DNA of 64,000 bases from Mycobacteroides immunogenum (GCF_001605725.1 NZ_CP011530.1:248001-312000), one strand, 5' to 3'. Numbered from the stretch's first letter, positions 33,582 through 42,196 are shown. Numbers and translations: made by a program. The notes: generated by a model not told the origin, from the sequence alone.

Positions 33582-33899
33582 ATGTCCGAAAACCCAACGC
33601 TTCGAAGTCATCTGATGGCTCTCGCCGAGCTGTTCGATGAACCGCAACACGCCCGTGGCCCCGATGCCCAGCGGTGCTCGGCCAGCGACCATCCCGCGCA
33701 GTGGGCGGAACTGAGCCTCGGGTGGTCTCGTGTAGTTGGTGCTGCCAAGGTCATCCAGTCCCGTCACACCACCGACAGCAGGGATCCCGTGCTGGGCATG
33801 TGTGCCGACGCCGTACGGGAAGCTGCTACGGGCGAGTTGCGCTGGGTGTGGGCGAGGCTCGTGAACAAGTTTATTGAGGAGACGACCAATGACGAGTGA
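33582..33899 (+). CDS. Hypothetical helical protein, 105 residues
   Basis: Soluble, mostly helical protein (MSENPTLRSHLMALAELFDE to NKFIEETTNDE) without a recognised domain. It starts on the predicted transcript start of the promoter at 33547 and its end overlaps the next ATG (33889). First gene of a short operon leading to the serine recombinase. Function unknown. Confidence 0.6.
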   Translation: MSENPTLRSHLMALAELFDEPQHARGPDAQRCSASDHPAQWAELSLGWSRVVGAAKVIQSRHTTDSRDPVLGMCADAVREAATGELRWVWARLVNKFIEETTNDE

Positions 33900-34155
33900 C
33901 ATCGAGGCTCCCCTGACCTCTATCGAGCGCCTGGTCATCGTCAGCTTGTACGCCAGTCTCGCCCTGTCTCAAAACCGAACACCTTTGGGACGACTCGGAT
34001 TCGAGAGGTCGTGTTACGCCGACCATGACATTCACGGTCTCGAAACTTTGTCCCACAGAGTGATTCCCATAAGTCGGGGTTCGGAGGGTTCAGAGACGGG
34101 AGCCGAGCCGCAGGCGAGGCGAGCGAGTGCGGAGCATACGGAGCAGACATGTTAA
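33889..34155 (+). CDS. Hypothetical protein, 88 residues
   Basis: A helical first part (TSIERLVIVSLYASLALSQN) is followed by a polar, Glu/Arg-rich tail. GAGGAG lies about eight bases before the ATG at 33889. Its stop overlaps the serine recombinase start (ATGTTAA), suggesting translational coupling. No domain recognised. Confidence 0.55.
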   Translation: MTSDIEAPLTSIERLVIVSLYASLALSQNRTPLGRLGFERSCYADHDIHGLETLSHRVIPISRGSEGSETGAEPQARRASAEHTEQTC

Positions 34156-34703
34156 TTGGTTACGCACGGGTTTCCACCGCCGAGCAGTCCACAGGGCTCC
34201 AGCTCGATGCTCTACAGTCCGCTGGCGTCGAGAAGGTATTCACCGACGAGGGGATCAGCGGCTCCGTGTCCTCCCGTCCCGAACTCGACAGGTGTCTGGC
34301 GATGTTGCGTTCGGGTGACACTCTTGTCGTCTGGCGGCTTGACCGTCTAGCCAGGTCGCTCAAGAACCTCCTGGAACTTGTGGAGAGCCTGTCCACCAGG
34401 GGGATTCACCTCCGCTCGCTCACCGAGAGCATCGACACCTCCTCGGCTAGCGGGCGGCTCATCTTGAGCGTGTTCGGGGCGCTGGCGGAGTTCGAGCGGA
34501 GTCTGATTATCGAGCGCACGCAAGCGGGGCTGGCGGCAGCTCGCCTGCGGGGAGCCAAGATTGGGCGACCAGCGGCGATGTCAGCGGGACAGGTCGAGCA
34601 GGCGAAAACCCTTGTCGGGGCGGGTCATCGGGTCGGTGACGTGGCTCGGACGCTGGGTGTAGGGCGGAGCACACTGTATCGGATGCTCGGGGAGACGGGT
34701 TGA
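34149..34703 (+). CDS. Serine recombinase, resolvase/invertase type
   Basis: A 184-residue small serine recombinase. The catalytic domain (about 1-125) has the nucleophile Ser9 in GYARVSTAEQ and the arginine-rich VVWRLDRLARS and LIIERTQAG; the C-terminal HTH (about 145-184) reads VGDVARTLGVGRSTLYRML. It could resolve element dimers, invert a segment or act with the tyrosine integrase. No obvious res or inversion sites were identified. It is embedded in a coupled gene string, so it is probably a resident gene and not a separate insertion. Confidence 0.88.
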   Translation: MLIGYARVSTAEQSTGLQLDALQSAGVEKVFTDEGISGSVSSRPELDRCLAMLRSGDTLVVWRLDRLARSLKNLLELVESLSTRGIHLRSLTESIDTSSASGRLILSVFGALAEFERSLIIERTQAGLAAARLRGAKIGRPAAMSAGQVEQAKTLVGAGHRVGDVARTLGVGRSTLYRMLGETG

Positions 34704-35011
34704 TGAATAGACCAGATACTCACGCCGCCGACGAACTCGATGACCGACCGGAATTCAGCCTGCGAGACCTGTACCGTGTGTTATTGATTCACGCGGGTTA
34801 CCTGGAGCAGCAGGTGCGATTCACCGTTGTTGGTGACGGTCGTCGTGCATTTAGCAAGGCTGAACTGCGGCGCGAACTCGCGCGCTTTGACGGGATGCGC
34901 AACATCGTGCTGGCAGTCGTGCGTGACAAGTATCCGGGCGCTGGGATACCCGAACACGTTCGCCGACAGTGGGACTCAGTGGTGTCCGAGGGTGAACGAC
35001 GGGCCAGGTGA
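34703..35011 (+). CDS. Hypothetical protein, 102 residues
   Basis: A helical, charged protein (DELDDRPEFSLRDLYRVLLIHAGYLEQQVRF). The ATG at 34703 overlaps the TGA of the recombinase gene. No recognised domain; it may be a partner or regulator of the recombinase because of the coupling. Confidence 0.55.
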   Translation: MNRPDTHAADELDDRPEFSLRDLYRVLLIHAGYLEQQVRFTVVGDGRRAFSKAELRRELARFDGMRNIVLAVVRDKYPGAGIPEHVRRQWDSVVSEGERRAR

Positions 35012-35050
35012 GCCCGTGTGCGCGCAGATCAGGGTGTTCCGCGCGAGGGC

Positions 35051-35126
35051 GGCTCCGAGGGCGGAGCCCTTGGGGTCGTCCGAGCAGAGCGGGATGCTGG
35101 GAGAGTGCGGGGACGGGAAAACCCGT
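35051..35126 (+). other. Hairpin-rich gap
   Basis: The 185 bp between 35011 and 35197 hold GGCTCC/GGAGCC (35051-35068) and ACGGG/CCCGT around AAAA (35113-35126). They could end or attenuate transcription before the next gene. No U-tract is present. Confidence 0.35.
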
Positions 35127-35196
35127 TACAGGGTGTGCTGGAAACCCGTCACACGGTGGCGAGTTTCCGTACGTTTTCGACCGGAAACGGTGACCC

Positions 35197-35565
35197 ATGG
35201 ATGACCTGATTTCCCGCATCGACGCGGTGCTTGATGAGCCCGATGACGAGGGCACGGACGATTGGCAGTACCCGTGGACGGACTCGATGCGGTGGGCACC
35301 GCCGGGTGTCGAGCTTCCCGAGGGGTGCTGGGAGGACGAGCCCGAGGGGGAGCTGGACTCTGGTTGGGAATACCACCCTGATTGCCAAATTCATGTGATT
35401 CCTGTTGAGCAGGTGGCCGAGTGGGAGCGGTGCCTGGAGATCATGCCACGGGTCGAGCGCGAGGATGTGCAGTGGTTCGTGGTGTGTCATCGACACAAGA
35501 CGGCTGGTGAGCGTGAGGTGGACTGCGACTGCGGAAATCCCAGTAACACCAGCACTTCCCGGTAA
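35197..35565 (+). CDS. Acidic hypothetical protein with Cys/His tail
   Basis: A 122-residue, strongly acidic protein (about 30 Asp/Glu; WEDEPEGELDSGWEY). The C-terminal part has CHRHKTAGEREVDCDCG, a possible zinc site. Highly acidic small proteins on mobile elements sometimes mimic DNA to block restriction, but no known family is recognised here. It precedes the adenine methyltransferase gene by 10 bp and is probably co-transcribed. Confidence 0.55.
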   Translation: MDDLISRIDAVLDEPDDEGTDDWQYPWTDSMRWAPPGVELPEGCWEDEPEGELDSGWEYHPDCQIHVIPVEQVAEWERCLEIMPRVEREDVQWFVVCHRHKTAGEREVDCDCGNPSNTSTSR

Positions 35566-35575
35566 CATCGGCCAG

Positions 35576-36574
35576 GTGACGCGCTCCCCAGTGCCCTATT
35601 TCGGAGGGAAAGCCTGGCTGTCCCCGCGCCTGGCGTCGGTGTTACCCGCGCATAAACACTATGTGGAGGTCTGTGGTGGTTCCCTGGCTCTCCTGCTGGC
35701 TAAGAAGCCGAGCAGGCAGGAGACCGTGAACGACCTGGACGGCCACCTGATGACCTTTTGGCGGGTGTTGCGTGACCGTCCTGACGACCTGGAGAGAGTG
35801 TGTTCCCTGACTCCGCACAGTCGGTCGGAACGGACACTGGCACAAGAGATTACGAGCGAATTGGATGAGTTGGAGATTGCGCGGCTGGTGTTCGTGGCGC
35901 TAACTCAGGGGCGCTCGGGAAGTTTGACACGTACGGGGTGGCGGCATGATTTGCGGCCCGTGTCCACTCCGATGCCCGTGGTGTTGCAGAGGTACGCTGG
36001 TCGAATTAGTAAGGCTGCCAAGAGGATTCAGCGAGTGAGCTTGGAGTGCCGTCCTGCTGTCGAGATGGTCGAGGCGTACGGGAGCAGCAGGGAGAACTTG
36101 CTCTACGTTGACCCGCCTTACGTGGTGGACAGGGGGATTCGGCGCGGCGGGGAGTACAGAGTTGAGATGAGAAGTGATAGGGCTCATCGCGAGTTGTTGG
36201 AGGCGTGCTTGTCGTGTGATGCGAGTGTTGTCGTGAGCGGGTACAGCTCGGCGCTGTACGACTCGATGCTCGGGGATTGGTATCGGTGGAAAATTCCGAT
36301 GATCACGTCGCAAGGGTCGGGGGACGGTCGGCGGACGGAAATCGTGTGGAGCAACAGGCCGCTGGAAGGACTGGGCGAGGAGTCTATTTCGTGTCACGAG
36401 GAGGGTATGCGACACGAAATGGACAGTCGGTGTCCTGGCTGTTTGAGCATCATTCGACAGCCCAAAAGGGGACGGCGGAAGACGTGGTGTTCGGATGGGT
36501 GCAAGTCGCGCGGCTGGCGTGCTCGACGTGATGTCGAGGGTGCGCCGGTCGAGGACGACGAAGCCACTGGCTAG
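35576..36574 (+). CDS. D12-class DNA N6-adenine methyltransferase (Dam-like) with zinc-ribbon tail
   Basis: A 332-residue Dam-family enzyme. The SAM motif PYFGGK is at residues 7-12 and the catalytic DPPY at 179-182, in the D12 order; VNDLDGHLMTFWRVLRD is the usual helper block. After the catalytic core comes a C-terminal extension (about 290-325) with CPGC and WCSDGCKSRGWRARR, a probable zinc ribbon. The start is the GTG at 35576; an upstream frame to 35405 is a shadow of the preceding gene. No cognate nuclease is nearby, so it looks like an orphan protective or regulatory methyltransferase. Confidence 0.85.
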   Translation: MTRSPVPYFGGKAWLSPRLASVLPAHKHYVEVCGGSLALLLAKKPSRQETVNDLDGHLMTFWRVLRDRPDDLERVCSLTPHSRSERTLAQEITSELDELEIARLVFVALTQGRSGSLTRTGWRHDLRPVSTPMPVVLQRYAGRISKAAKRIQRVSLECRPAVEMVEAYGSSRENLLYVDPPYVVDRGIRRGGEYRVEMRSDRAHRELLEACLSCDASVVVSGYSSALYDSMLGDWYRWKIPMITSQGSGDGRRTEIVWSNRPLEGLGEESISCHEEGMRHEMDSRCPGCLSIIRQPKRGRRKTWCSDGCKSRGWRARRDVEGAPVEDDEATG

Positions 36575-37314
36575 TGCGGAACTTCGTCGAGTCCGTTTTC
36601 GCGCAGAGTCGCTGTCACGGACTCCACGACGCGCGTGGCGGGCCAGTCGTCCGGGGCGGAAATCAGCGTGCCACCCGCCAGCTCGGTGGCGGTCAAAGTG
36701 TCCACGAGGTGCGTCACCGTGCCCACCTCGGCGCTGATCCACGTGCGATACCCAACACCGATTTTCCAGTTGCCACGACGTGCTAGCTGCCGCACGGGGT
36801 CATCCGAGAACACCGCTGTCGCGGGTTCCCACGAACGAATCACCGCCGCGCAGAGGTCATCGCACATCTCGGTAGTGAGAAGTGCTGGTGCAATGTCCCG
36901 TAGCCGTATCCAGAGAGTGTGCATGGGCAGACGGGATCCAAGTGCCTTGGAGCCCGCTGAGACTCGCACGTCCAGTTGTATGCCTTGCCCAACACCCGAG
37001 ATGATGAACGAGTAGCCGCTTTCGGGTATTGCTTCACCGTCAGGATCGTCGGCGGTGGGACGGTCGCGCACGATAAAACGACGCACGATGTCAGCGAGCG
37101 TCTCGGGTGAGCCTTCCCAGCTGTCACCTTTGTAGGTCTGCCACGAATTGACTCCGAAGACGTGGCTAAGAGCGTTTAGCAGCGCATCTGTGCGAGCAGC
37201 AATCCATTCCGGAGACTCGCTCGTAGCGAGCCAGACTGAATGCAGCGAGGGGCTGTCAGACCAAGCCGTACGAACCTCAGAACTCACGCTCATATCTCCA
37301 ACCGTAGTCATCAT
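36571..37314 (-). CDS. Immunity protein, Imm52-like
   Basis: A 247-residue soluble protein encoded directly after the toxin gene (4-bp overlap). Layout and motifs (VGQGIQLDVRVSAG, GNWKIGVGYRTWISAEVG) are consistent with Imm52-type immunity proteins, which accompany Tox-REase-5 toxins. Its role would be to neutralise the nuclease domain in the producing cell. The family assignment is by recollection of the partner rule and gross features, so moderate. It is convergent with the Dam-like gene, overlapping by 4 bp. Confidence 0.6.
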   Translation of the reverse strand: MMTTVGDMSVSSEVRTAWSDSPSLHSVWLATSESPEWIAARTDALLNALSHVFGVNSWQTYKGDSWEGSPETLADIVRRFIVRDRPTADDPDGEAIPESGYSFIISGVGQGIQLDVRVSAGSKALGSRLPMHTLWIRLRDIAPALLTTEMCDDLCAAVIRSWEPATAVFSDDPVRQLARRGNWKIGVGYRTWISAEVGTVTHLVDTLTATELAGGTLISAPDDWPATRVVESVTATLRENGLDEVPH

Positions 37315-39356
37315 GGTGCCTTCGGTGTGTAGATGACCTGGGCTCCGTAAATGAAGTTGTCACTGAGCAGCTTTCGGATTGCCGCCGCGCCCGTGGGGTC
37401 TGAGACATGTATCTCCAGGCGGGCACCGTCAGGTAAGGCTCCAAGTTGGCTTTCGACTTCTTTGAGCAGTCCGTCAGTCATCCCGTTCGTCCATGGCTTG
37501 CCCGGTTCGGTGGCTAGCTTGGCGTAGCCGTCTTTGGCGTCGAGGAAGACTTCTTGGTCGCCACGGTAGGTGTGCCCGTCGAAGTTGACCATCTTGCCGG
37601 TGTCGGGGTTGAGTTGGGCGTATTCGGGGATTCGCCCGTCAGGGAGCCGTTCGGCTCCAGAAATCTGTTCTTGGTAGGGCATCCAAGGGCGTTCGCCTCG
37701 GTTGATGTGATGCCAGCCAGGGTCGGTGTCTCCCTTCGCCCAGGTCGATTCCGGTGTGCCCGGTGGCCAGCCCCCTGGATAGTGCGGGTCACCCGAGGTG
37801 TAGTGCCGTCCCTGGTGTGGGTCGAAGGTGTCCGCTGGATGCTCGACAACTGAAGGCGGTGATGGAGACGGGCTGTGGTCAACATGAGGCGCTGAGTGCT
37901 CGACTGCGGGTGGAGCGTGGTGTCCTGGCGCGTCCTCACCCACATGTCCACCGCCGCTTGGCGGTTCGGCGTGCGATACCGCTGGTTCCTCGACATGTGG
38001 TGCTGTGGGAATCTCAGCGCGTGGCACCGCCGGTGTCTCGATGTGGGGTGCTGCTGGGGTTTCGGGGTGTAGGGCGTCGTTGAGGAAGCCTTTGACGGTG
38101 TTGTGCAGTGTGTTGTCGAGGGTGGGTATGCCCTCGTGCAGGGCGGCTCGCCCCTCGGCCCCAAGCGCACCCTCGACCACCCCGCGTTCCAGGAAGCGTC
38201 CAGTGCCGCCCGTGGCGATTGCCGCCGTGGCTTCGGCGCTTTTGGCCTGTATGTCGAAGAGTCCCGCTCCGGCTAAAGAGGCCGCTGAGCCGCCGTGCGT
38301 TTTGGCGTACTCGGCCTTGTTGTAGGCGTCGATGGTTTGGTCGAGTGCTGAGGGGACGTGTCCGGGGTTACCGGTGGCTTCGTCAAGCGCGTCTTTGGCT
38401 AGGCCGATGCCGGTGTCAATCCAGGCGTCCTTGAACTTCTCGCTGCCGTGCAGGCCGATCATGTCGCCCGCATGGTCAACGATGCCTTCGGCCTTCTGTT
38501 TAGCGGCGTCAACCCAGCCGTCCAGGAAGCCTTTCTTCGGTGGTTCGGGCTTCGACGGGGCTGGGGGCGTTGCATTCTTGTTGAGGTAATCGACCGTGCC
38601 ACCGATGCTGCCCAACTTGCTCGGGTCAACGGATTTCTCCGGTGTGGGTGGCCCCAGGACCGGGGCGTTCGGATTGACTGGGGCGGTCGCGGCAGCAGCC
38701 TCGGTGCTGGCGGGGGTGGCTTTGGGGTACCAGTCCTTGTAGAAGTTGTCGTCCGGCGTCGCGGCGGGAACGTCTTTGGGTTTGGTGTCTGCGACGGCCT
38801 TGTTGACGTTGAACATCGCAGCGGCCAGGTTGAATTGACCAGCGACCGTGTTCCCGGCTGCGTCGGCCTGGCCTTTGAGCTTCTCGACGCCCGCCCACCA
38901 CTTGGTGGCTGAGTCCTTCAACTCGCGGGAAGCGTCCGCGACGATCTTGGCGTTCTTGTCGGCCAGTTCCTTGCTCATCCCCTCGGGCGCGGTGTAGCTG
39001 AGCGTGCATTCGGCGTCGTTGACTGTCACGCCGGGTTGGCCGTGGACGTTGTTCAGGATCGCTTTGGCGTTGTTGAGGGGCGGGATGATGTCGTAGTCGA
39101 TGGTGTTGAGCATCGCCCGAGCCGATTCGTCCATCGCGTCGCGGGCGTGCACGACAGTGCGCCACGCACCGTCCGCTTTCTCCTGTGAGGCGCTCGCCCA
39201 TAGGCCGCTCCACGTTGAGCCGCCCGGACGCTCTACATAGCCCTTGAAGTCGTGGGTGCGGTCTTCGAGCTGCGCCATCAGCTTGGCGGCGGGGTCGAGT
39301 GCTTCCCGGTATGAGTTCACATCGGTCGCGAGCATCCGCGACGCAGTAGGCCCCAC
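37311..39356 (-). CDS. Polymorphic toxin, type VII-exported, Tox-REase-5-like nuclease end
   Basis: A 681-residue modular toxin. The N-terminal 200 residues are helical with a WxGxW segment (STWSGLWASASQEKADGAW), typical of LXG/WXG100-like export domains. A Pro/Ala/His-rich linker follows (about 430-540). The C-terminal domain (about 560-681) has FDGHTYRGDQEVFLDAKDGYA, resembling Tox-REase-5, a restriction-endonuclease-fold toxin whose Asp...AK pattern is catalytic. The start is a GTG at 39356, 15 bp after an EspC-like gene; the immunity gene follows. Likely an interbacterial antagonism or competition-control system of the element. Confidence 0.78.
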   Translation of the reverse strand: MGPTASRMLATDVNSYREALDPAAKLMAQLEDRTHDFKGYVERPGGSTWSGLWASASQEKADGAWRTVVHARDAMDESARAMLNTIDYDIIPPLNNAKAILNNVHGQPGVTVNDAECTLSYTAPEGMSKELADKNAKIVADASRELKDSATKWWAGVEKLKGQADAAGNTVAGQFNLAAAMFNVNKAVADTKPKDVPAATPDDNFYKDWYPKATPASTEAAAATAPVNPNAPVLGPPTPEKSVDPSKLGSIGGTVDYLNKNATPPAPSKPEPPKKGFLDGWVDAAKQKAEGIVDHAGDMIGLHGSEKFKDAWIDTGIGLAKDALDEATGNPGHVPSALDQTIDAYNKAEYAKTHGGSAASLAGAGLFDIQAKSAEATAAIATGGTGRFLERGVVEGALGAEGRAALHEGIPTLDNTLHNTVKGFLNDALHPETPAAPHIETPAVPRAEIPTAPHVEEPAVSHAEPPSGGGHVGEDAPGHHAPPAVEHSAPHVDHSPSPSPPSVVEHPADTFDPHQGRHYTSGDPHYPGGWPPGTPESTWAKGDTDPGWHHINRGERPWMPYQEQISGAERLPDGRIPEYAQLNPDTGKMVNFDGHTYRGDQEVFLDAKDGYAKLATEPGKPWTNGMTDGLLKEVESQLGALPDGARLEIHVSDPTGAAAIRKLLSDNFIYGAQVIYTPKAP

Positions 39357-39371
39357 CCCGGTAACCCCTGC

Positions 39372-39674
39372 CTATGCCTGGCGGTGCAGGTCAGGCATGA
39401 CGCGAAACAGTGCCGCGCCGTGCTCCTCGGTGGCGATGAATCCGCGCCGACCCGCTTCCTCGACCTCGGCGAAGTTGCCCATGAACCCGGTCACGATCTT
39501 TTGCACGTTCGGCAGGGCGCGGCCCGTCAGATCCTGCAAAGCGGCCAACGCTGGGTCAGCGCCCGCGCTCGAACTCGCTGTGGGGGTTTCGGACTTGATT
39601 CTGTCCACCAGCGATTCGATTTGAGGCCGCAAACGGCCCAGCGCCTCCAAATCGAGCTTGATCGGATCACCCAC
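39372..39674 (-). CDS. EspC/WXG100-like type VII secretion partner
   Basis: A 100-residue helical-hairpin protein of the size of WXG100/EspC-type proteins. The midpoint (DPALAALQDLTGRALPNVQKIVTGF) and the C-terminal polar helix fit the family. The GTG at 39674 is chosen because AGGGGA lies about six bases upstream; an earlier GTG at 39689 is possible. It precedes the toxin gene by 15 bp and probably forms the export-competent heterodimer with the toxin N-terminus for an ESX system of the host. Confidence 0.68.
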   Translation of the reverse strand: MGDPIKLDLEALGRLRPQIESLVDRIKSETPTASSSAGADPALAALQDLTGRALPNVQKIVTGFMGNFAEVEEAGRRGFIATEEHGAALFRVMPDLHRQA

Positions 39675-39774
39675 CCAAAGTCCCCTCACGTGTTAGCTAC
39701 GGGACGTGACATTACCCTGAGCTGGGAGGGGACACCACTCCGAGCGTGTCCTGCTCACCGGCGGGATTACCCCG

Positions 39775-40506
39775 GTGAAAACTGGTCAGATGGACCTTCC
39801 CGAGACCTCTGGTGGCTTCCGGTGTGTGGTGGCTGATCCTCCGTGGCATTTCGATTACACGAAATCGCGTGGTGCCGCCGAGAACCATTACAGCACAATG
39901 ACTGTGGAGCAGTTGTGTGAGCTTTCGGTGGTTCGGGATAGCGCTGCCCGCGACGCACATCTGTATCTGTGGTCCACCAATGCGCACCTGCGGGAAGCGT
40001 TCGAGGTGATGGAAGCATGGGGCTTTGAGTACAAAACGCTGCTCACGTGGGTGAAACCGCAAATGGGCCTGGGTCATTATGTGCGCAACGCCACCGAAGC
40101 AGCGCTCTTCGGTGTACGTGGCTCCCTGCCGACGCTGAGTCGCAGTGTGCGCGGGCATTTCACGGCCCCGCGACGTGCCCACTCGCAGAAGCCGCCTGAA
40201 TTCCTTGATCTTGTGCAGCGCCTGTCTCCCGGGCCGTACCTGGAGGTGTTCTCGCGATGCCTGAAAACGAAGGGCCTGCAGGAATGCACTTGCTCGAAAT
40301 GTCGGCTCGGATGGGATGTCTGGGGTAACCAATCAGGGGTGTTTTGTGACGAGTTTTCCAATGGTTTCGTGACGGGTTTTGGAGTGCTCTGCGGGCGCTG
40401 TGGGAAGAGTGTTCCCAAGCCGCGCAGAGGACCGGTCGGTACCTGGTGCAGCCCCGCCTGCCGAACAGCGGCATGGCGGGAACGCCAGATGGCCGAGGGG
40501 CACTGA
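39775..40506 (+). CDS. MT-A70-type adenine methyltransferase with zinc-ribbon tail
   Basis: A 243-residue MT-A70-family protein. DPPW (residues 21-24) is the catalytic motif, followed by YSTMTVEQLCEL and the late PYLEVFSR...GWDVWGN blocks of the family. Between the last two blocks is a Cys-rich insert (CTCSKC). The C-terminus adds CGRC and WCSPACRTAAWRERQ, the same ribbon as in the Dam-like protein at 35576. It should methylate adenine in DNA. It is divergent from the toxin cassette. Start GTG 39775; an ATG at 39790 is possible. Confidence 0.82.
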   Translation: MKTGQMDLPETSGGFRCVVADPPWHFDYTKSRGAAENHYSTMTVEQLCELSVVRDSAARDAHLYLWSTNAHLREAFEVMEAWGFEYKTLLTWVKPQMGLGHYVRNATEAALFGVRGSLPTLSRSVRGHFTAPRRAHSQKPPEFLDLVQRLSPGPYLEVFSRCLKTKGLQECTCSKCRLGWDVWGNQSGVFCDEFSNGFVTGFGVLCGRCGKSVPKPRRGPVGTWCSPACRTAAWRERQMAEGH

Positions 40507-40511
40507 AAGGT

Positions 40512-40742
40512 ATGAGTGCACTGTTGGGGGAGCTGAGGGGACTCGACAAGGCTGGTAGCAGCCTCGCGTCTCGTCATCGAGAGTCCGGGGCATCCCCGGA
40601 CACCCGTCCCGCCAAGAGCCCCGCTGACCAGCACTTTTGCCCCGTGGGGACTCGACAATGCCTGCTCAGCGGGCTCTTCGTGCTCGGTGAGCAGCACCCG
40701 GACGCCGGACACCGTGTGCGCCGTGGGGGAAATGGGGTGTGA
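40512..40742 (+). CDS. Possible small protein, 76 residues
   Basis: Open frame from ATG 40512 (MSALLGELRGLDKAGSS) with AAAGG close before it, directly after the MT-A70 gene. The frame spans strong inverted repeats (40583-40677), so the region may instead be a structured RNA or DNA site. No domain recognised. Confidence 0.3.
   Translation: MSALLGELRGLDKAGSSLASRHRESGASPDTRPAKSPADQHFCPVGTRQCLLSGLFVLGEQHPDAGHRVRRGGNGV
40583..40677. repeat. Nested inverted repeats
   Basis: GTCCGGGG (40583-40590) and CCCCGGAC (40594-40601) form an 8-bp perfect stem with a 3-base loop. AAGAGCCCCGCTGA (40614-40627) faces TCAGCGGGCTCTT (40666-40678), 13 pairs with one bulge, enclosing CCCC/GGGG. The 12-mer GGGGACTCGACA occurs at 40537-40548 and 40646-40657, and again at 42687-42698. 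Confidence 0.5.
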
Positions 40743-40858
40743 CCTGGTGTTTTAGAGGGTGGTTGTACGGGGATGTCCGGGGTTGGGCGTGTGGATCGGG
40801 TTGTCGGGAGTGCTGGTTAGGCTCCTAGCCAAGCTGAGCGAGGAGTCGGACAGGGCGC

Positions 40859-42088
40859 ATGTCAGAGGATGGAATAGGGGATTCAGGCAAAGAGGCCGTA
40901 CCAGTCTTCAGTGGTGGGGCTTTGCGCGATGACGTGGTGGGATTCCGTCGTGCACTTGAAGAGTGGGGTTGGGGGCGACGCCCTTGGCATCGCTTGAAGT
41001 TTATGGTGGGCGCTGTCGTTCCGTCGTTGTTGGTACTCAGAGTCTGTTCAGTGGCGCATTGGAGGATAGATGACTCGTGGTTGATAGTCACACATCTGGA
41101 TTTGGGTAATTGGCTTCATGTGGTGGTGGGCTCGTTTTATGGGTGGCTTCCGTATAGCGGCTATGTAGTGGCCTTTTCCATGGTGTTCTTTATCCCATCA
41201 TCATGTCGGTTTTTCTATGCCTCCAGTCGAGCTGAGCGCGAACGTGGTAGGCGTTTCTTACTTCATACTGTCGACGATATGGGTGCTTTGTTGTCGCTGT
41301 TCGTTCCATTTATTCTGGTAGCTGTTATAGGTATTGCCTACGTGGCAGTCAGGGATCTTGATGGAGTTGTTGTTGCGGGCGGAACACTCTTCACTGGACT
41401 GCTCTTGGGATGGTTGAAGAATAAATCTGATGGGGTTTCAGGGGTTGCGCTGTGGAAGTTCGCGCTCGAAGCTGGTTACCCTGAGCTGCCAGTGGTGGAC
41501 TCCTCGTATCGGGTTGATAATTTGGTCTCAGCTACTGCCTATTCCCCTATTCCGTACGTGCTGATGCGCTCCGATAATATAAGCGGTTACAGGTATATAG
41601 ATACCTTTGAACTTTCCATGCAAATCGCCTTGGAGCGGGTGAAACTTTCGGACGAAATTGGTAGTGCAGGACGCCGTGTTCCTCTGCTGCCTAACTATCG
41701 GCTGATGTCGGAGGTAGCGGAAGAATACGAAACGGAGAATAGCGCTAATGTGCTTGCTGTAAGGGTAGGCGGAAAAATACGCATTGTATACGCTTGGGAT
41801 GGCGCTGCGTCCGTGGAAGACAATTCCAACTTTCGGCATTTGAGCGATGCAATCCTTCTTGCACTCTCCTGTGTTGTTCTTTTCGTTGTCATCGCGGCTG
41901 CTGTCAGCTCGACGCCTTGGGTTTCGCATCAGTGCCTGAAAATCGGTGAATCAGCCCCAGCGCGGGGGTACGTGCTCGTTGACGGCGAAGGGGAGCAGAT
42001 CGTGCGAACCGACAGCGTTCACAGTGTTGCGGATATGAAGACAGTGCCGATGCAGGAATGTCCGCAAGAATCCGTGTCCGACAAATGA
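40859..42088 (+). CDS. Membrane protein of unknown function, low GC
   Basis: A 409-residue protein with about five hydrophobic helices: four in the first 190 residues (for example VVAFSMVFFIPSSC, LLSLFVPFILVAVIGIAYVAV) and one near 330-355 (AILLALSCVVLFVVIAAAV), with soluble domains between and after. AT-rich codons (TTT, AAT, ATA) set it apart from the rest of the element and suggest recent acquisition. AGGG precedes the ATG. Accessory position between a methyltransferase and the replication region makes exclusion or defence possible, but nothing in the sequence proves it. Confidence 0.6.
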   Translation: MSEDGIGDSGKEAVPVFSGGALRDDVVGFRRALEEWGWGRRPWHRLKFMVGAVVPSLLVLRVCSVAHWRIDDSWLIVTHLDLGNWLHVVVGSFYGWLPYSGYVVAFSMVFFIPSSCRFFYASSRAERERGRRFLLHTVDDMGALLSLFVPFILVAVIGIAYVAVRDLDGVVVAGGTLFTGLLLGWLKNKSDGVSGVALWKFALEAGYPELPVVDSSYRVDNLVSATAYSPIPYVLMRSDNISGYRYIDTFELSMQIALERVKLSDEIGSAGRRVPLLPNYRLMSEVAEEYETENSANVLAVRVGGKIRIVYAWDGAASVEDNSNFRHLSDAILLALSCVVLFVVIAAAVSSTPWVSHQCLKIGESAPARGYVLVDGEGEQIVRTDSVHSVADMKTVPMQECPQESVSDK

Positions 42089-42196
42089 GCGCTCTCGGCG
42101 CGCCGAGAGCGATGACGCACACCTGGGGTGGTCTGGTCGGTAGCGTCCTGTGCAGGCGGGGACGTGACAAGAGTCCCTGGAATCGGGAGGGATCTG

